Below are positions 1 through 7,291 of a DNA stretch of 35,227 nucleotides, piece by piece (positions within the stretch are counted from its first letter, which is position 1; every line of letters starts with the position of its first letter). The notes beneath the pieces are model-generated. The model saw nothing but the letters and a program-made list of their open reading frames with translations, searched no databases and was not told where the DNA came from. The stretch lies in assembly GCA_902776565.1 (NCBI GenBank), contig CACYQN010000022.1, forward strand, positions 1-35,227, given 5' to 3'. The stretch is from an uncultured Bacteroidia bacterium (lineage in GTDB: Bacteria; Bacteroidota; Bacteroidia; Bacteroidales; ML635J-15). A program made the translations under genes and the position numbers.

Positions 1-32
1 ACCTCCCTTTTTTTGTTTGCTTTTGAATCTTT

Positions 33-74
33 GTTTAGTTTGTCATTTGCCTGCAGGCAAATGACAAACTAAAC
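33..74. repeat. Perfect 42-bp palindrome upstream of ATPase gene
   Basis: Two 21-base arms beginning GTTTAGTTTGTC and ending GACAAACTAAAC meet at a CTGCAG centre with no loop and no mismatch. A second small inverted repeat (CTAAGTT-G-AACTTAG, 83-97) follows and contains the TAG that closes the upstream reading frame of the next gene. The pair could be a terminator-like hairpin, a protein-binding site or the scar of an insertion. Function is not known. Confidence 0.9.
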
Positions 75-115
75 TTGCACTTCTAAGTTGAACTTAGGGA
101 GACATCACTACAAGA

Positions 116-1237
116 ATGCTCTATATGGCATCAAAGTTTCCTGTGCTAACTCTCACAGGAACAAGGCAATGTGGTAAATCGACCTTGCTCAGAAACAAGT
201 TCGAAGGATATAAGTATGTGTCGCTTGAAGATGTTGATATTAGAGAGTTTGCTGTAAATGACCCGCGCGGATTCCTTAATAACTTTGGTGACCATCTCAT
301 AATTGACGAGGCTCAGTATGCTCCAAAATTGTTTTCATACATACAGACTGCTGTTGACAGCAAGAACGAAAGTGGAATGTATATACTTTCGGGTTCGCAT
401 AACTTTCTGCTCCTTGAGAGCATATCGCAGAGCCTTGCAGGAAGAACCGCTGTTATGAAACTGACACCTTTCTCTATAAGAGAATTGAAGGCTGCTTCTA
501 TGTTGCCCGGTAATCTGAACGAATGGATGTTTACTGGTGGTTTTCCGCGTATATACGACAAAGGGATACACCCGTCCGATTATTATCAGTCATACATTCA
601 GACATATCTTGAGCGTGATGTGCGTTTAATCAAGAATATAGGCGACCTGACGCGGTTTATGCGCTTTATGAAACTTTGTGCTGCAAGGGTAGGGCAACTG
701 CTTAATGTTTCGTCGCTGGCTAATGAGTGCGAAATTTCCGTGCCGACCTTATATTCCTGGCTGTCTATTCTTGAGACAAGTTATGTTGTGTTTTTGCTTC
801 GACCTTATTACAAGAACTTCAACAAGCGTTTGGTAAAAAGTCCAAAACTCTATTTTTACGACACTGGGCTTGCTTGTTCTTTGCTTGGTCTCAATAGTGC
901 CGAACAGGTATCGACGCATTATCTCCGTGGAGAAATGTTTGAAAACATGGTTGTTTCGGAGTGCGTAAAGAATTTTTATTCGCAGGGAAAAGAAGCGAAC
1001 ATTTATTTCTGGCGCGACAGCAACGGTAATGAGGTCGATTTGCTTGTGGAAGAGGGTGTGAATCTTCGTGCATACGAGATAAAGTCGGCGGCAACGCTTC
1101 GGAGCGACTTCTTTGACGGGTTGGATGCTTTTTCGAAATTGAGTGGGATTCCTAAAGATGCTTCAGCCGTTGTATTTGGTGGCGATGCCGATTTCCAGAC
1201 ATCTGACGGCAGGTTTATTTCGTGGCGGAACTGGTAG
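116..1237 (+). CDS. AAA-family ATPase with DUF4143 domain, possibly 5'-truncated
   Basis: This encodes 373 residues of the AAA_14/DUF4143 family, ATPases common in accessory regions of anaerobes and of unclear function. Walker A is G15-TRQCGKS and Walker B is LIIDEAQ (61-67); a sensor-like ILSGS follows near 90. The C-terminal half (about 185-350) is DUF4143, with NEVDLLVEEG followed by YEIKSA, resembling a PD-(D/E)xK nuclease fold. Homologues normally have about 10-15 residues before the FPVLTLTG strand. Here the frame is open only to codon 98-100, giving GDITTR before M1, and a stop (95-97) lies inside a small palindrome. No Shine-Dalgarno sits at normal distance from the ATG. The start may have been remodelled by an insertion, so the gene could be a young pseudogene. 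It converges on batC. Confidence 0.85.
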   Translation: MLYMASKFPVLTLTGTRQCGKSTLLRNKFEGYKYVSLEDVDIREFAVNDPRGFLNNFGDHLIIDEAQYAPKLFSYIQTAVDSKNESGMYILSGSHNFLLLESISQSLAGRTAVMKLTPFSIRELKAASMLPGNLNEWMFTGGFPRIYDKGIHPSDYYQSYIQTYLERDVRLIKNIGDLTRFMRFMKLCAARVGQLLNVSSLANECEISVPTLYSWLSILETSYVVFLLRPYYKNFNKRLVKSPKLYFYDTGLACSLLGLNSAEQVSTHYLRGEMFENMVVSECVKNFYSQGKEANIYFWRDSNGNEVDLLVEEGVNLRAYEIKSAATLRSDFFDGLDAFSKLSGIPKDASAVVFGGDADFQTSDGRFISWRNW

Positions 1238-1242
1238 TAAAA

Positions 1243-1283
1243 TTTATGCAAATCATAAAGTGTGATTTTATGAATTGCATAAA
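1243..1283. terminator. Long hairpin between convergent genes
   Basis: Two 17-base arms (TTTATGCAAATCATAAA and TTTATGAATTGCATAAA) pair with one mismatch around a 7-base loop (1260-1266). It lies just after the ATPase stop, facing the batC end. A degenerate partial copy (GTAAATCGTAAAGTAGTG) follows at about 1300. It probably acts as a terminator or transcript end in one or both directions, although it lacks a clean T-run. Confidence 0.55.
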
Positions 1284-1354
1284 AATTGGGGTGATTTTAT
1301 GTAAATCGTAAAGTAGTGTGTCATTAGTGGAGATTTTCAACACCATTGACTTCA

Positions 1355-1386
1355 AGCCTGTCAGCCTTTTAGCCTGCTAGCCTCTC
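1355..1386 (-). repeat. 8-bp-period array, four AGCCTNNN units
   Basis: There are four consecutive 8-base units, AGCCTGTC, AGCCTTTT, AGCCTGCT and AGCCTCTC. The array abuts the batC stop codon (1387-1389). In the sense of batC it reads as repeated AGGCT. Similar arrays sit at 4565-4660, 4817-4848 and 12261-12343. Confidence 0.85.
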
Positions 1387-2088
1387 TTACCAATTCTTCT
1401 CCAGCGGTCGTTTTTGTGCCTGCTGTGCCTTCTGGACCTTGTCCTGGGTTTCTTTTTCCTTCTGGCTTAGCGATTCCAGGTAGCGTTCCATTTCTTCGCG
1501 TGACATATTCTGGTCGTTCTGCTGCTGTTGCTGCTGCTGGTCTTGCTTGTCCTGATTATCCTTGTTCTGGTCTTGGTTCTGCTGTTGCTGGTCCTTGTTT
1601 TGATCCTGATTCTGCTGCTGTTGCTGGTTGTCGCCGTTCTGCTGCTGATTTTGCTGCTGTTGCTGCATAATCTTGGTGGCGACTGCCATATTGTGGCGGC
1701 TGCGGTCGTGGGTTGGGTCGAGCTTCAGGGCGTTGCGGTACGACTCTACGCTTTCCTTGTACTTGTTGGCTTGCATGTAGGTGTTGCCAAGGTTGTAGTA
1801 GGCTTCGGCCTTCTGCTTGTCGGTGAGGTCGGTGCGAAGGTACTCGTTGTAGGCGTTTACCGACTTTTCGAACTGGTCGTTGCGATAGTTGGCTGCGCCC
1901 GAATTGCCATATACGCTGACCTCGGCGGGATTTGTTTTCAATGCCTTGTCGTACTGGTCGGCGGCCTTGCCGAAGTTGCCTTCCTCGTATGCCTTGTTGC
2001 CCTTGCGGATGAGCGAACGCTCTTCCTGTGCATTGGCGAGGGTGGGCAGTAAAACCAATATTGTTATTATTGCTACTATTTTTTTCAT
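1387..2088 (-). CDS. batC: BatC-like TPR protein with glutamine-rich tail
   Basis: This 233-residue exported protein has a signal peptide (1-20, ending LANA-Q). Three tetratricopeptide repeats follow at about 24-57, 58-91 and 93-127. Residues 142-193 are made almost only of Q, N, D and K, and the C-terminus is helical and charged, ending PLEKNW. Position after two VWA proteins, TPR content and C-terminus match BatC of the Bacteroides aerotolerance operon, a periplasmic scaffold that probably works with BatA and BatB. Unlike most Bacteroidota operons, no batD or batE follows; the gene is followed by an 8-bp array and a convergent ATPase. It is separated from batB by 287 bases holding a palindromic element, so it may have its own transcript. 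Confidence 0.85.
   Translation of the reverse strand: MKKIVAIITILVLLPTLANAQEERSLIRKGNKAYEEGNFGKAADQYDKALKTNPAEVSVYGNSGAANYRNDQFEKSVNAYNEYLRTDLTDKQKAEAYYNLGNTYMQANKYKESVESYRNALKLDPTHDRSRHNMAVATKIMQQQQQNQQQNGDNQQQQQNQDQNKDQQQQNQDQNKDNQDKQDQQQQQQQNDQNMSREEMERYLESLSQKEKETQDKVQKAQQAQKRPLEKNW
1510..1665. repeat. CAG/CAA low-complexity tract within batC
   Basis: On the plus strand this is a CTG/TTG-rich stretch; on the coding strand it encodes the poly-glutamine/asparagine segment of BatC (residues 142-193). Such tracts can change length by slippage. It creates long leucine/valine-rich spurious frames on the opposite strand. Confidence 0.85.
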
Positions 2089-2189
2089 TTGTTCAATAAT
2101 TTATGTTTCTACATTACATTCAATAACTTAATTTAATTTCCTCGAATTCGGTAGAATTAAACATTTTGATTATTTGCGTTTTTTCCCTA

Positions 2190-2375
2190 CCGGCATTCCA
2201 CAAGACAAAGCGAACAGGCGTAGGAACGAGCCTTGTGAGCCTGTCTGTGCGGAACTGAAAGTCGCGACATGAAGTGAGCAATCCCCTTTCGTTTCTTATG
2301 GGAGATTGCGGATAGCCGATTTCACACAGCTCTCCGTTCCGTATCGCTAGTTCACTCAGGCTTCCGCAATGACTG
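2190..2375. repeat. Dispersed palindromic element, copy B
   Basis: This fills the batB-batC gap. Its core hairpin is GCAATCCCC (2278-2286) and GGAGATTGC (2301-2309), with one T-to-C wobble and a 14-base loop that begins TTT and ends ATG. The right end carries GTTCC, TAT, GCT and GTTCA blocks and then GCAATGAC. It matches the layout of copy A at 24907-25061. The left boundary is approximate and more degenerate than in copy A. It resembles the widespread GTCATTGCG...GCAATC intergenic repeats of many bacteria. No credible gene lies here. Confidence 0.7.
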
Positions 2376-3419
2376 CTATAATGATTCATTTTTTTCTTCT
2401 TTTTTGAACAACTTTATCTTGCTTAGAAGCGGATTCTTGCGTTCGAGCAGGAATACCTCGAGGACAAGCAGTATCAGTGCTGCAAAGACAAAGTACTGGA
2501 ACCTTTCGTCGTACTCGGAATATATCTGCTTGGTGGTTTCGCTTTGTTGCAACGAGTTGAGTTCATTCAGGATGGCATCCGACGAACTTGAGCTGTTGGT
2601 CGCGCGGACATATATGCCGCCGGTAATCTTTGCAATTTCGACAAGCGTCTGCTCATCGAGTTTGGTCATGACGGTATTGCCGTCGCGGTCCTTCATATAT
2701 CCGCTGCCATTCTTGTTGGGAATCGGCACTCCGCTTGGCGAACCGAAACCGACAGTCATAACGATAATTCCCTGTTCTTTGAGCGACTTGGCAACTTCTA
2801 TTGCATCTTCCTCGTGGTTTTCGCCGTCGGTCATAAGGATGATGACCTTAGATGCGTCGTCGCTGCTGGAGAACGAGCGTGCGGCTAGCGTCAGTGCCTT
2901 GGCGATGTCGGTTCCCTGCACCGAAATGTCGTTGGTGCTGGTTGACGACAGGTAGAGCCTTGCCGAGCGCACATCGGTGGTAATTGGCATCTGCACGAAG
3001 GCATCGCCGGCAAAGATTACCATTCCGAGCCTATTGCCGTTGAGCTTGCCGAGAATCCTCTCGATGAACATCTTGGCGTTGCCCAGACGGTTTGGCTTGA
3101 CATCTTCGGCAAGCATTGAGTTCGAGACATCGAGAGCGGTAACAATTTCTACGCCCTTGAGTGTGACTTCGCTAAGCTTCGAGCCGAACTGCGGGCGGGC
3201 AAGTCCGATGATTATGCAGGCTATTGCGAGGCATACCATTATCAGCTTGGCGATTTTCCTGCCGAGGCTGGCTTCGGGAATTAGCAGACCTACGAGGTTG
3301 GCATCGCCTATCTTTTTCAGCCGTCTGCGCCTGATAATTTCGGTGACGGCAAAAATCACTGCCAATGCTGCGATTATCAGCATTAACCATAAATATTGTG
3401 GATTCTGAAACCTGAACAT
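2376..3419 (-). CDS. batB: BatB, membrane-anchored VWA-domain protein
   Basis: This 347-residue protein has two N-terminal membrane segments (about 10-28 and 56-73), a von Willebrand factor A domain in the periplasm, and a C-terminal membrane segment (about 310-326) followed by a lysine-rich cytoplasmic tail. The MIDAS metal site is intact as D97-V-S99-N-S101, with the downstream TDGE motif also present. BatB proteins are thought to form a cell-envelope complex with BatA and BatC linked to oxygen or stress tolerance in Bacteroides; the biochemical role is not settled. It starts three bases after the batA stop, so the two are certainly co-transcribed. Confidence 0.92.
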   Translation of the reverse strand: MFRFQNPQYLWLMLIIAALAVIFAVTEIIRRRRLKKIGDANLVGLLIPEASLGRKIAKLIMVCLAIACIIIGLARPQFGSKLSEVTLKGVEIVTALDVSNSMLAEDVKPNRLGNAKMFIERILGKLNGNRLGMVIFAGDAFVQMPITTDVRSARLYLSSTSTNDISVQGTDIAKALTLAARSFSSSDDASKVIILMTDGENHEEDAIEVAKSLKEQGIIVMTVGFGSPSGVPIPNKNGSGYMKDRDGNTVMTKLDEQTLVEIAKITGGIYVRATNSSSSSDAILNELNSLQQSETTKQIYSEYDERFQYFVFAALILLVLEVFLLERKNPLLSKIKLFKKEEKNESL

Positions 3420-3422
3420 AGC

Positions 3423-4418
3423 CTAAAAAGTATTTTTTAATACCGTTAAACCTAAAATTTGTTCTATCAGCAGAAGTATGAATGCCCATACGAGTATTGG
3501 CATATATTCTTCGCGTGGCTTTGAGAACGACTTGACATCGAGCTGTGTCTTTTCCATCTTGTCGATTTCGGCGTAGATGTTGCGCAGGCTTTCGTTGTCG
3601 GTGGCGCGGAAGTATTTTCCGTCGGTCATCTCGGCAATCTGCGTGAGGCTTTCCTCGTCAATCTTTACATCAATGTCTTGATATACAGTTGTTCCGAATG
3701 CAGTCTTGAAAGGGTAGGGGGCTTTGCCATTCTTGCCTATGCCGATGGTATAGACGCGGATTCCGTACTCCTTGGCAAATTCGGCTGCAGTGGTTGGCGA
3801 AATGTTTCCCATGTTGTTTTCGCCGTCGGTAAGCAGGATGATGACCTTGCTCACGGCCTTGCTGTCGCGCAGACGGTTGACTGCGGTTGCAAGACCAAGT
3901 CCGATGGCTGTTCCGTCGTCGATAAGACCGCTCTTGATGCTTCCGAAAAGGTTGAGCAGTACGGCATGGTCGATTGTAAGCGGGCATTGCGTGTAGCTTT
4001 CGCCTGCAAACACCACCAGACCGATGTTGTCGTCGGGACGCGACGAAACGAACTCCATACCGATGTTCTTTGCCGCTTCGATGCGGTTAGGACGAAAATC
4101 CTCGGCCAGCATACTACCGCTTATATCTAGTGCGATGGCAATGTCGATGCCTTCGGTCTTCTGCTCCTCCCAGCTGTCGGTGCTCTGCGGACGGGCAATG
4201 ACGACAATTATCAGTGCAACGCAAGCCAGACGCACGGCAAACAGCACATGCCGCAAAATGTAACGCCACGGCGGACGCTTTCCGCTAAAAGCTTCGAGCG
4301 AACTAACATTCATCGAGGCTACCGATTTCTTTCGGCGCCACACATACCATGCTATCATCGGGATAAGCACGGTGAGGAACCATAAATATTCGGGGTTTGC
4401 AAATTCAATGTTACTCAT
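3423..4418 (-). CDS. batA: BatA, membrane-anchored VWA-domain protein
   Basis: This 331-residue paralogue of BatB has the same plan: membrane segments at about 10-27 and 56-76, a VWA domain with MIDAS D98-I-S100-G-S102 and a TDGEN motif, and a final membrane helix near 308-326. It is the first gene of the bat cluster here. The usual upstream partners (MoxR ATPase and DUF58 protein) are absent; instead there is a 425-base repeat-filled gap. A TAnnTTTG promoter element about 95 bases upstream (4511-4518) suggests the operon starts at this gene. Confidence 0.92.
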   Translation of the reverse strand: MSNIEFANPEYLWFLTVLIPMIAWYVWRRKKSVASMNVSSLEAFSGKRPPWRYILRHVLFAVRLACVALIIVVIARPQSTDSWEEQKTEGIDIAIALDISGSMLAEDFRPNRIEAAKNIGMEFVSSRPDDNIGLVVFAGESYTQCPLTIDHAVLLNLFGSIKSGLIDDGTAIGLGLATAVNRLRDSKAVSKVIILLTDGENNMGNISPTTAAEFAKEYGIRVYTIGIGKNGKAPYPFKTAFGTTVYQDIDVKIDEESLTQIAEMTDGKYFRATDNESLRNIYAEIDKMEKTQLDVKSFSKPREEYMPILVWAFILLLIEQILGLTVLKNTF

Positions 4419-4510
4419 AGCTATGCCTCTTTGTCGTCATTTTCTAATTCTTTTTTTTTCTGCACCGCATTTCCAACTCCGTTCTGCAGGCTTTGGAGAC
4501 AACGGCATTG

Positions 4511-4518
4511 CAAAGGTA
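4511..4518 (-). promoter_or_regulatory. Bacteroidota -7 element for batABC
   Basis: Read on the minus strand this is TACCTTTG, matching the TAnnTTTG consensus of the Bacteroidota primary sigma factor. No clear TTTG is found 19-21 bases upstream. It would give a leader of about 85 bases before batA. Confidence 0.45.
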
Positions 4519-4564
4519 CAAAGTATTTTCAGTGATGTTTCTTAAAGAATTATTAATGGGATGT

Positions 4565-4660
4565 CTTGCAGTCTAACAGGCTTGCAGTCTTTCAGTCTTG
4601 CCGACGGACCGACCGGTCTTCTGCCAGACTGCCGGACTGGTCTTCCGCTAGCCTTTCCGC
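4565..4660. repeat. 8-bp-period degenerate array, about 12 units
   Basis: Successive 8-base units can be written CTTGCAGT, CTAACAGG, CTTGCAGT, CTTTCAGT, CTTGCCGA, CGGACCGA, CCGGTCTT, CTGCCAGA, CTGCCGGA, CTGGTCTT, CCGCTAGC and CTTTCCGC. The strand sense changes from AGTCT/AGGCT at the left to AGCCT at the right. It is non-coding. Confidence 0.8.
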
Positions 4661-4666
4661 CCTTTT

Positions 4667-4716
4667 GGTTTGAGGTTGTTTGAGATGGTTTGAGGTTGTT
4701 TGATGATTGTTGAATC
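4667..4716. repeat. 10-bp-period array (GGTTTGAGGT type)
   Basis: There are five 10-base units: GGTTTGAGGT, TGTTTGAGAT, GGTTTGAGGT, TGTTTGATGA and TTGTTGAATC. The array follows the 8-bp array closely and runs into the palindrome at 4713-4732. A second array of this type lies at 4777-4816. Confidence 0.8.
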
Positions 4717-4732
4717 GCGCCATGGCACGATT
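4713..4732. repeat. REP-like palindrome with CCATGG centre
   Basis: AATCGCGCCATGGCACGATT is a 20-base palindrome with one mismatch. On the minus strand its core reads CGTGCCATGGCGCG, identical to the core of the palindrome at 26479-26508. Confidence 0.75.
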
Positions 4733-4776
4733 GTACATAAAAAAAATCAAGAATTTAAGTCTCCTGTATTTGGTGT

Positions 4777-4816
4777 GGTTTGAATTTGTTTGAGGTTGTT
4801 CGGGGGTGTTTGAAAT
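4777..4816. repeat. Second 10-bp-period array
   Basis: The units are GGTTTGAATT, TGTTTGAGGT, TGTTCGGGGG and TGTTTGAAAT, in the same family as 4667-4716. It ends exactly where the 8-bp array at 4817 begins. Confidence 0.75.
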
Positions 4817-4848
4817 TGGCTGTTAGCCTTTTAGCCTTCTAGCCTAAA
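4817..4848 (-). repeat. 8-bp array containing a stop codon
   Basis: The units are TGGCTGTT, AGCCTTTT, AGCCTTCT and AGCCTAAA. The TAG stop of the YdcF-like gene (4844-4846, minus strand) lies within the last unit. In the sense of that gene the array reads as repeated AGGCT. Confidence 0.8.
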
Positions 4849-5620
4849 AATACCCGCTCCAGTCATACATCACATATCCTGCAATTTCGTGAATCAGCAT
4901 ATTCCATGTGGAGAATGCCGATGGTGCAGGGATTAGCCATGTTTCGGGATTGCTTCCAAGTTTTCGGCTGCAATAGTCAACAGGGTAGGAGTCAAAGCTA
5001 AAGCCTTCGTTTTCGAAGCACTTGGCTGCACGGCGGAAGTGGGAGGCGCTTGTTATTAATAAATAGGTATCGGAACTTTCTGTCGGGCGCAAAACCTTTG
5101 CTGCTTCGACTGCATTTTCGTGGGTGTTGCGCGACTCGGTTTCGATGATTATGTCTTCTTCGGGAACATTTATGCTTGTAAGATAGTCTTTTAGCAGTTG
5201 CGATTCCTTGTGAGTCTGGTCAAGCAGAAGCCCCGAACCTCCCGAAATGAAAATCTTTTCAATGTGCCCTGTATAGTACAACCGAACGGCTTCAAGAATT
5301 CTGTCGGTGGATTGTCCAAATTCTATCTTGTCATTTTCTGTGTCGTAGAAAATCATTCCTGTAAGCACAATGCCGTAATCGTAGCATTCCGCAAGTTCGC
5401 TTTCCTGCACTGGCTTTTCCTCCCACGCGCCAAGACTGAGGTTTACAAGCAGCGGATTGGTAAACAGCAGAAGCAACACAAGCGTCGTGATGCGTAATCC
5501 TTTTTTGACATTGTCTTTCTTGAAGCAAAACGACAACACGAAGATTGTCAGAATCCAAACCAATGGGGAAAGTAAATATTGCAGTATTTTTGACAGCGCG
5601 AAAAACATATTGTAAAACAT
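4844..5620 (-). CDS. YdcF/ElyC-family (DUF218) membrane protein
   Basis: This 258-residue protein has two N-terminal membrane helices (about 13-32 and 42-63) and then a DUF218 domain. Diagnostic motifs are ISGGSG (125-130), ESRNTHENA (162-170) and SASHFRRA (191-198). E. coli ElyC of this fold affects lipid-carrier use and peptidoglycan assembly at low temperature, while SanA and YdcF relatives are less well understood. A substrate cannot be assigned here. A second in-frame ATG at 5608 is possible. It is divergent from glutamine synthetase, and a TATATTTG -7 element (5646-5653) lies upstream. Its stop codon is inside a short-period array, so the last one or two residues may have been set by that array. 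Confidence 0.85.
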   Translation of the reverse strand: MFYNMFFALSKILQYLLSPLVWILTIFVLSFCFKKDNVKKGLRITTLVLLLLFTNPLLVNLSLGAWEEKPVQESELAECYDYGIVLTGMIFYDTENDKIEFGQSTDRILEAVRLYYTGHIEKIFISGGSGLLLDQTHKESQLLKDYLTSINVPEEDIIIETESRNTHENAVEAAKVLRPTESSDTYLLITSASHFRRAAKCFENEGFSFDSYPVDYCSRKLGSNPETWLIPAPSAFSTWNMLIHEIAGYVMYDWSGYF

Positions 5621-5645
5621 ATCTTTTAATAAGTTGCAAAGTGAA

Positions 5646-5653
5646 CAAATATA
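5646..5653 (-). promoter_or_regulatory. Bacteroidota -7 element for ydcF-like gene
   Basis: TATATTTG on the minus strand matches TAnnTTTG and lies 26 bases before the start codon. No good -33 TTTG is present. Confidence 0.35.
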
Positions 5654-5692
5654 ATTAACTTCGCCAAAAAAATTTTTGAAATTATTTTTGAA

Positions 5693-7204
5693 ATGGAAAA
5701 GAAGAATTTTGATTTAAGTCCAAACCTTCTTGAAAGGTTTTTGCAGAAGCCTTGTGAGGAGTTCACAAAGGCTGACATCATTAAATATATTGTAGAAAAC
5801 AACATCGAGATGCTTAACTTCCGCTATGTTGGTGGCGACGGTAGGCTCAAGACCTTGAACTTCGTCATCAACAGTGCCGAATACCTTGACCAGATTCTTA
5901 CCACTGGCGAGCGCGTTGATGGTTCCAGCCTGTTCACTTTTATCGGTGCAGGTTCAAGCGACTTGTATGTAATTCCAAAGTACCGCACTGCTTTCGTAAA
6001 TCCTTTCGAGGAAATTCCGAGCATCGACATCCTTTGCTCGTACTACGACAACAACGGCAAGCCATTGGCTTCGTCGCCCGAAAACATCTTGAAGAAGGCT
6101 CACCAGAAGTTAAAAGATACAACAGGCTACACTTTCAAGGCTTTGGGCGAACTGGAATACTACATCATTGCCGACAAGAGCGAAAACGCTATGTTCCCGG
6201 CTGTTGACCAGCGCGGTTATCACGAGTCGGCTCCGTTTGCAAACTACGAGTTCATCCGCAAGGAAGCAATGCACCTTATTGCACAGTGTGGCGGTAAGAT
6301 TAAGTACGGACACTCCGAGGTCGGGAACTTCACCGATGGCGATTTCTACTACGAGCAGCAGGAAATAGAATTCCTTCCTTGTGAGGCTGAATCGGCTGTG
6401 GAACAGTTGATTATCGCAAAGTGGATTCTCCGCAAACTCTGCAGCGACTATGGTGTAAACTTGAGCTTTGCTCCGAAGATTACAGTAGGTAAGGCTGGTA
6501 GCGGTCTGCACATCCACATGATGCTTTCGAAGAATGGCAAGAACATGATGGTTGACAATGGCGTTCTCAGCGACGATGCACGCAAGATGATTGCTGGTAT
6601 CCTCGACCTTGCCGATGCTCTTACCGCTTTCGGAAATACAATCCCGACATCGTATCTACGTCTTGTTCCTCATCAGGAAGCTCCTACCAACATTTGCTGG
6701 GGCGACCGCAACAGGAGCGTTCTCGTACGCGTTCCGCTGGGATGGACTGGCGACATCAACATGTTCCGCGATGCAAATCCGCAGGAAAAGAGCAAGGCTG
6801 CTGACTACGATAGCAAGCAGACCGTAGAAATCCGTAGTGGTGATGGTTCGGCAGACTTGTACCTGTATATGGCAGCTCTGATTGTTGCTGCACAGCACGG
6901 ACTTACAATGCGTGGTTCGCTTAAGATGGCTAAGGACTTGTATGTAAATGTCAATATTTTCAGCGAGGAGTTCAAGGATAAGTTAGCTAAGCTGAAGGCT
7001 CTTCCGGATTGCTGCTGGGATTCGGCAGATGCTCTCGATGCAAAGCGCAAGTTCTTCGAAAAGGACAAGATTTTCCAGCCAGGACTTATCGACGCAGTTA
7101 TCAAGGGCTTGAAGTCGTACAACGACAAGGGCCTGAGCGAAAAACTCTATGGTAAGACCGAGGAAATCCGCGAATTGGTTGAAAAATATATACACTGCAT
7201 GTAG
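5693..7204 (+). CDS. glnA: Glutamine synthetase (GS family, about 500 residues)
   Basis: This is the cytosolic enzyme joining ammonia to glutamate at the cost of ATP. The 503-residue protein has the beta-grasp domain first (about 35-110, with VDGSS at 75-79) and then the catalytic domain. Visible active-site motifs are E153-L-E155, H207-SEVG, GSGLHIH (269-275), YLRLVPHQEAP with R323, NRSVLVRVP (340-348) and VEIRSGDG (378-385). The length fits the shorter GS forms of Bacteroidota rather than the roughly 730-residue GSIII. It is a single-gene unit with its own terminator at 7251-7276; no GlnB or glutamate synthase is adjacent. No promoter is convincing, because the only TAnnTTTG match (5683-5690) touches the ATG. 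Confidence 0.93.
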   Translation: MEKKNFDLSPNLLERFLQKPCEEFTKADIIKYIVENNIEMLNFRYVGGDGRLKTLNFVINSAEYLDQILTTGERVDGSSLFTFIGAGSSDLYVIPKYRTAFVNPFEEIPSIDILCSYYDNNGKPLASSPENILKKAHQKLKDTTGYTFKALGELEYYIIADKSENAMFPAVDQRGYHESAPFANYEFIRKEAMHLIAQCGGKIKYGHSEVGNFTDGDFYYEQQEIEFLPCEAESAVEQLIIAKWILRKLCSDYGVNLSFAPKITVGKAGSGLHIHMMLSKNGKNMMVDNGVLSDDARKMIAGILDLADALTAFGNTIPTSYLRLVPHQEAPTNICWGDRNRSVLVRVPLGWTGDINMFRDANPQEKSKAADYDSKQTVEIRSGDGSADLYLYMAALIVAAQHGLTMRGSLKMAKDLYVNVNIFSEEFKDKLAKLKALPDCCWDSADALDAKRKFFEKDKIFQPGLIDAVIKGLKSYNDKGLSEKLYGKTEEIRELVEKYIHCM

Positions 7205-7250
7205 AGGAATTAACAATGGACAATGAATAATGGACAATAAAAATCAAAAA

Positions 7251-7276
7251 AGGCTGCCAGATGGTAGCCTTTTTTG
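7251..7276 (+). terminator. Rho-independent terminator of glnA
   Basis: AGGCTGCC and GGTAGCCT pair (one G-T wobble) around an AGAT loop, followed by a run of T. It lies about 45 bases after the glnA stop. The gap before it carries a direct repeat (AATGGACAAT twice). Confidence 0.85.
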
Positions 7277-7291
7277 TGTTTTTGAAAAAAA

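Noticed and set aside
1528..2052. Long leucine/valine-rich open frame antisense to batC
   Set aside because: It is the mirror of the CAG-rich and TPR-coding sequence of batC; no start signal or family likeness.
2120..2389. 89-codon minus-strand frame between batB and batC
   Set aside because: It lies on the palindromic repeat element and overlaps the end of batB; composition is not protein-like.
5683..5690. TATTTTTG as a glnA promoter
   Set aside because: It ends only two bases before the start codon, leaving no room for a transcript start upstream of the ATG.
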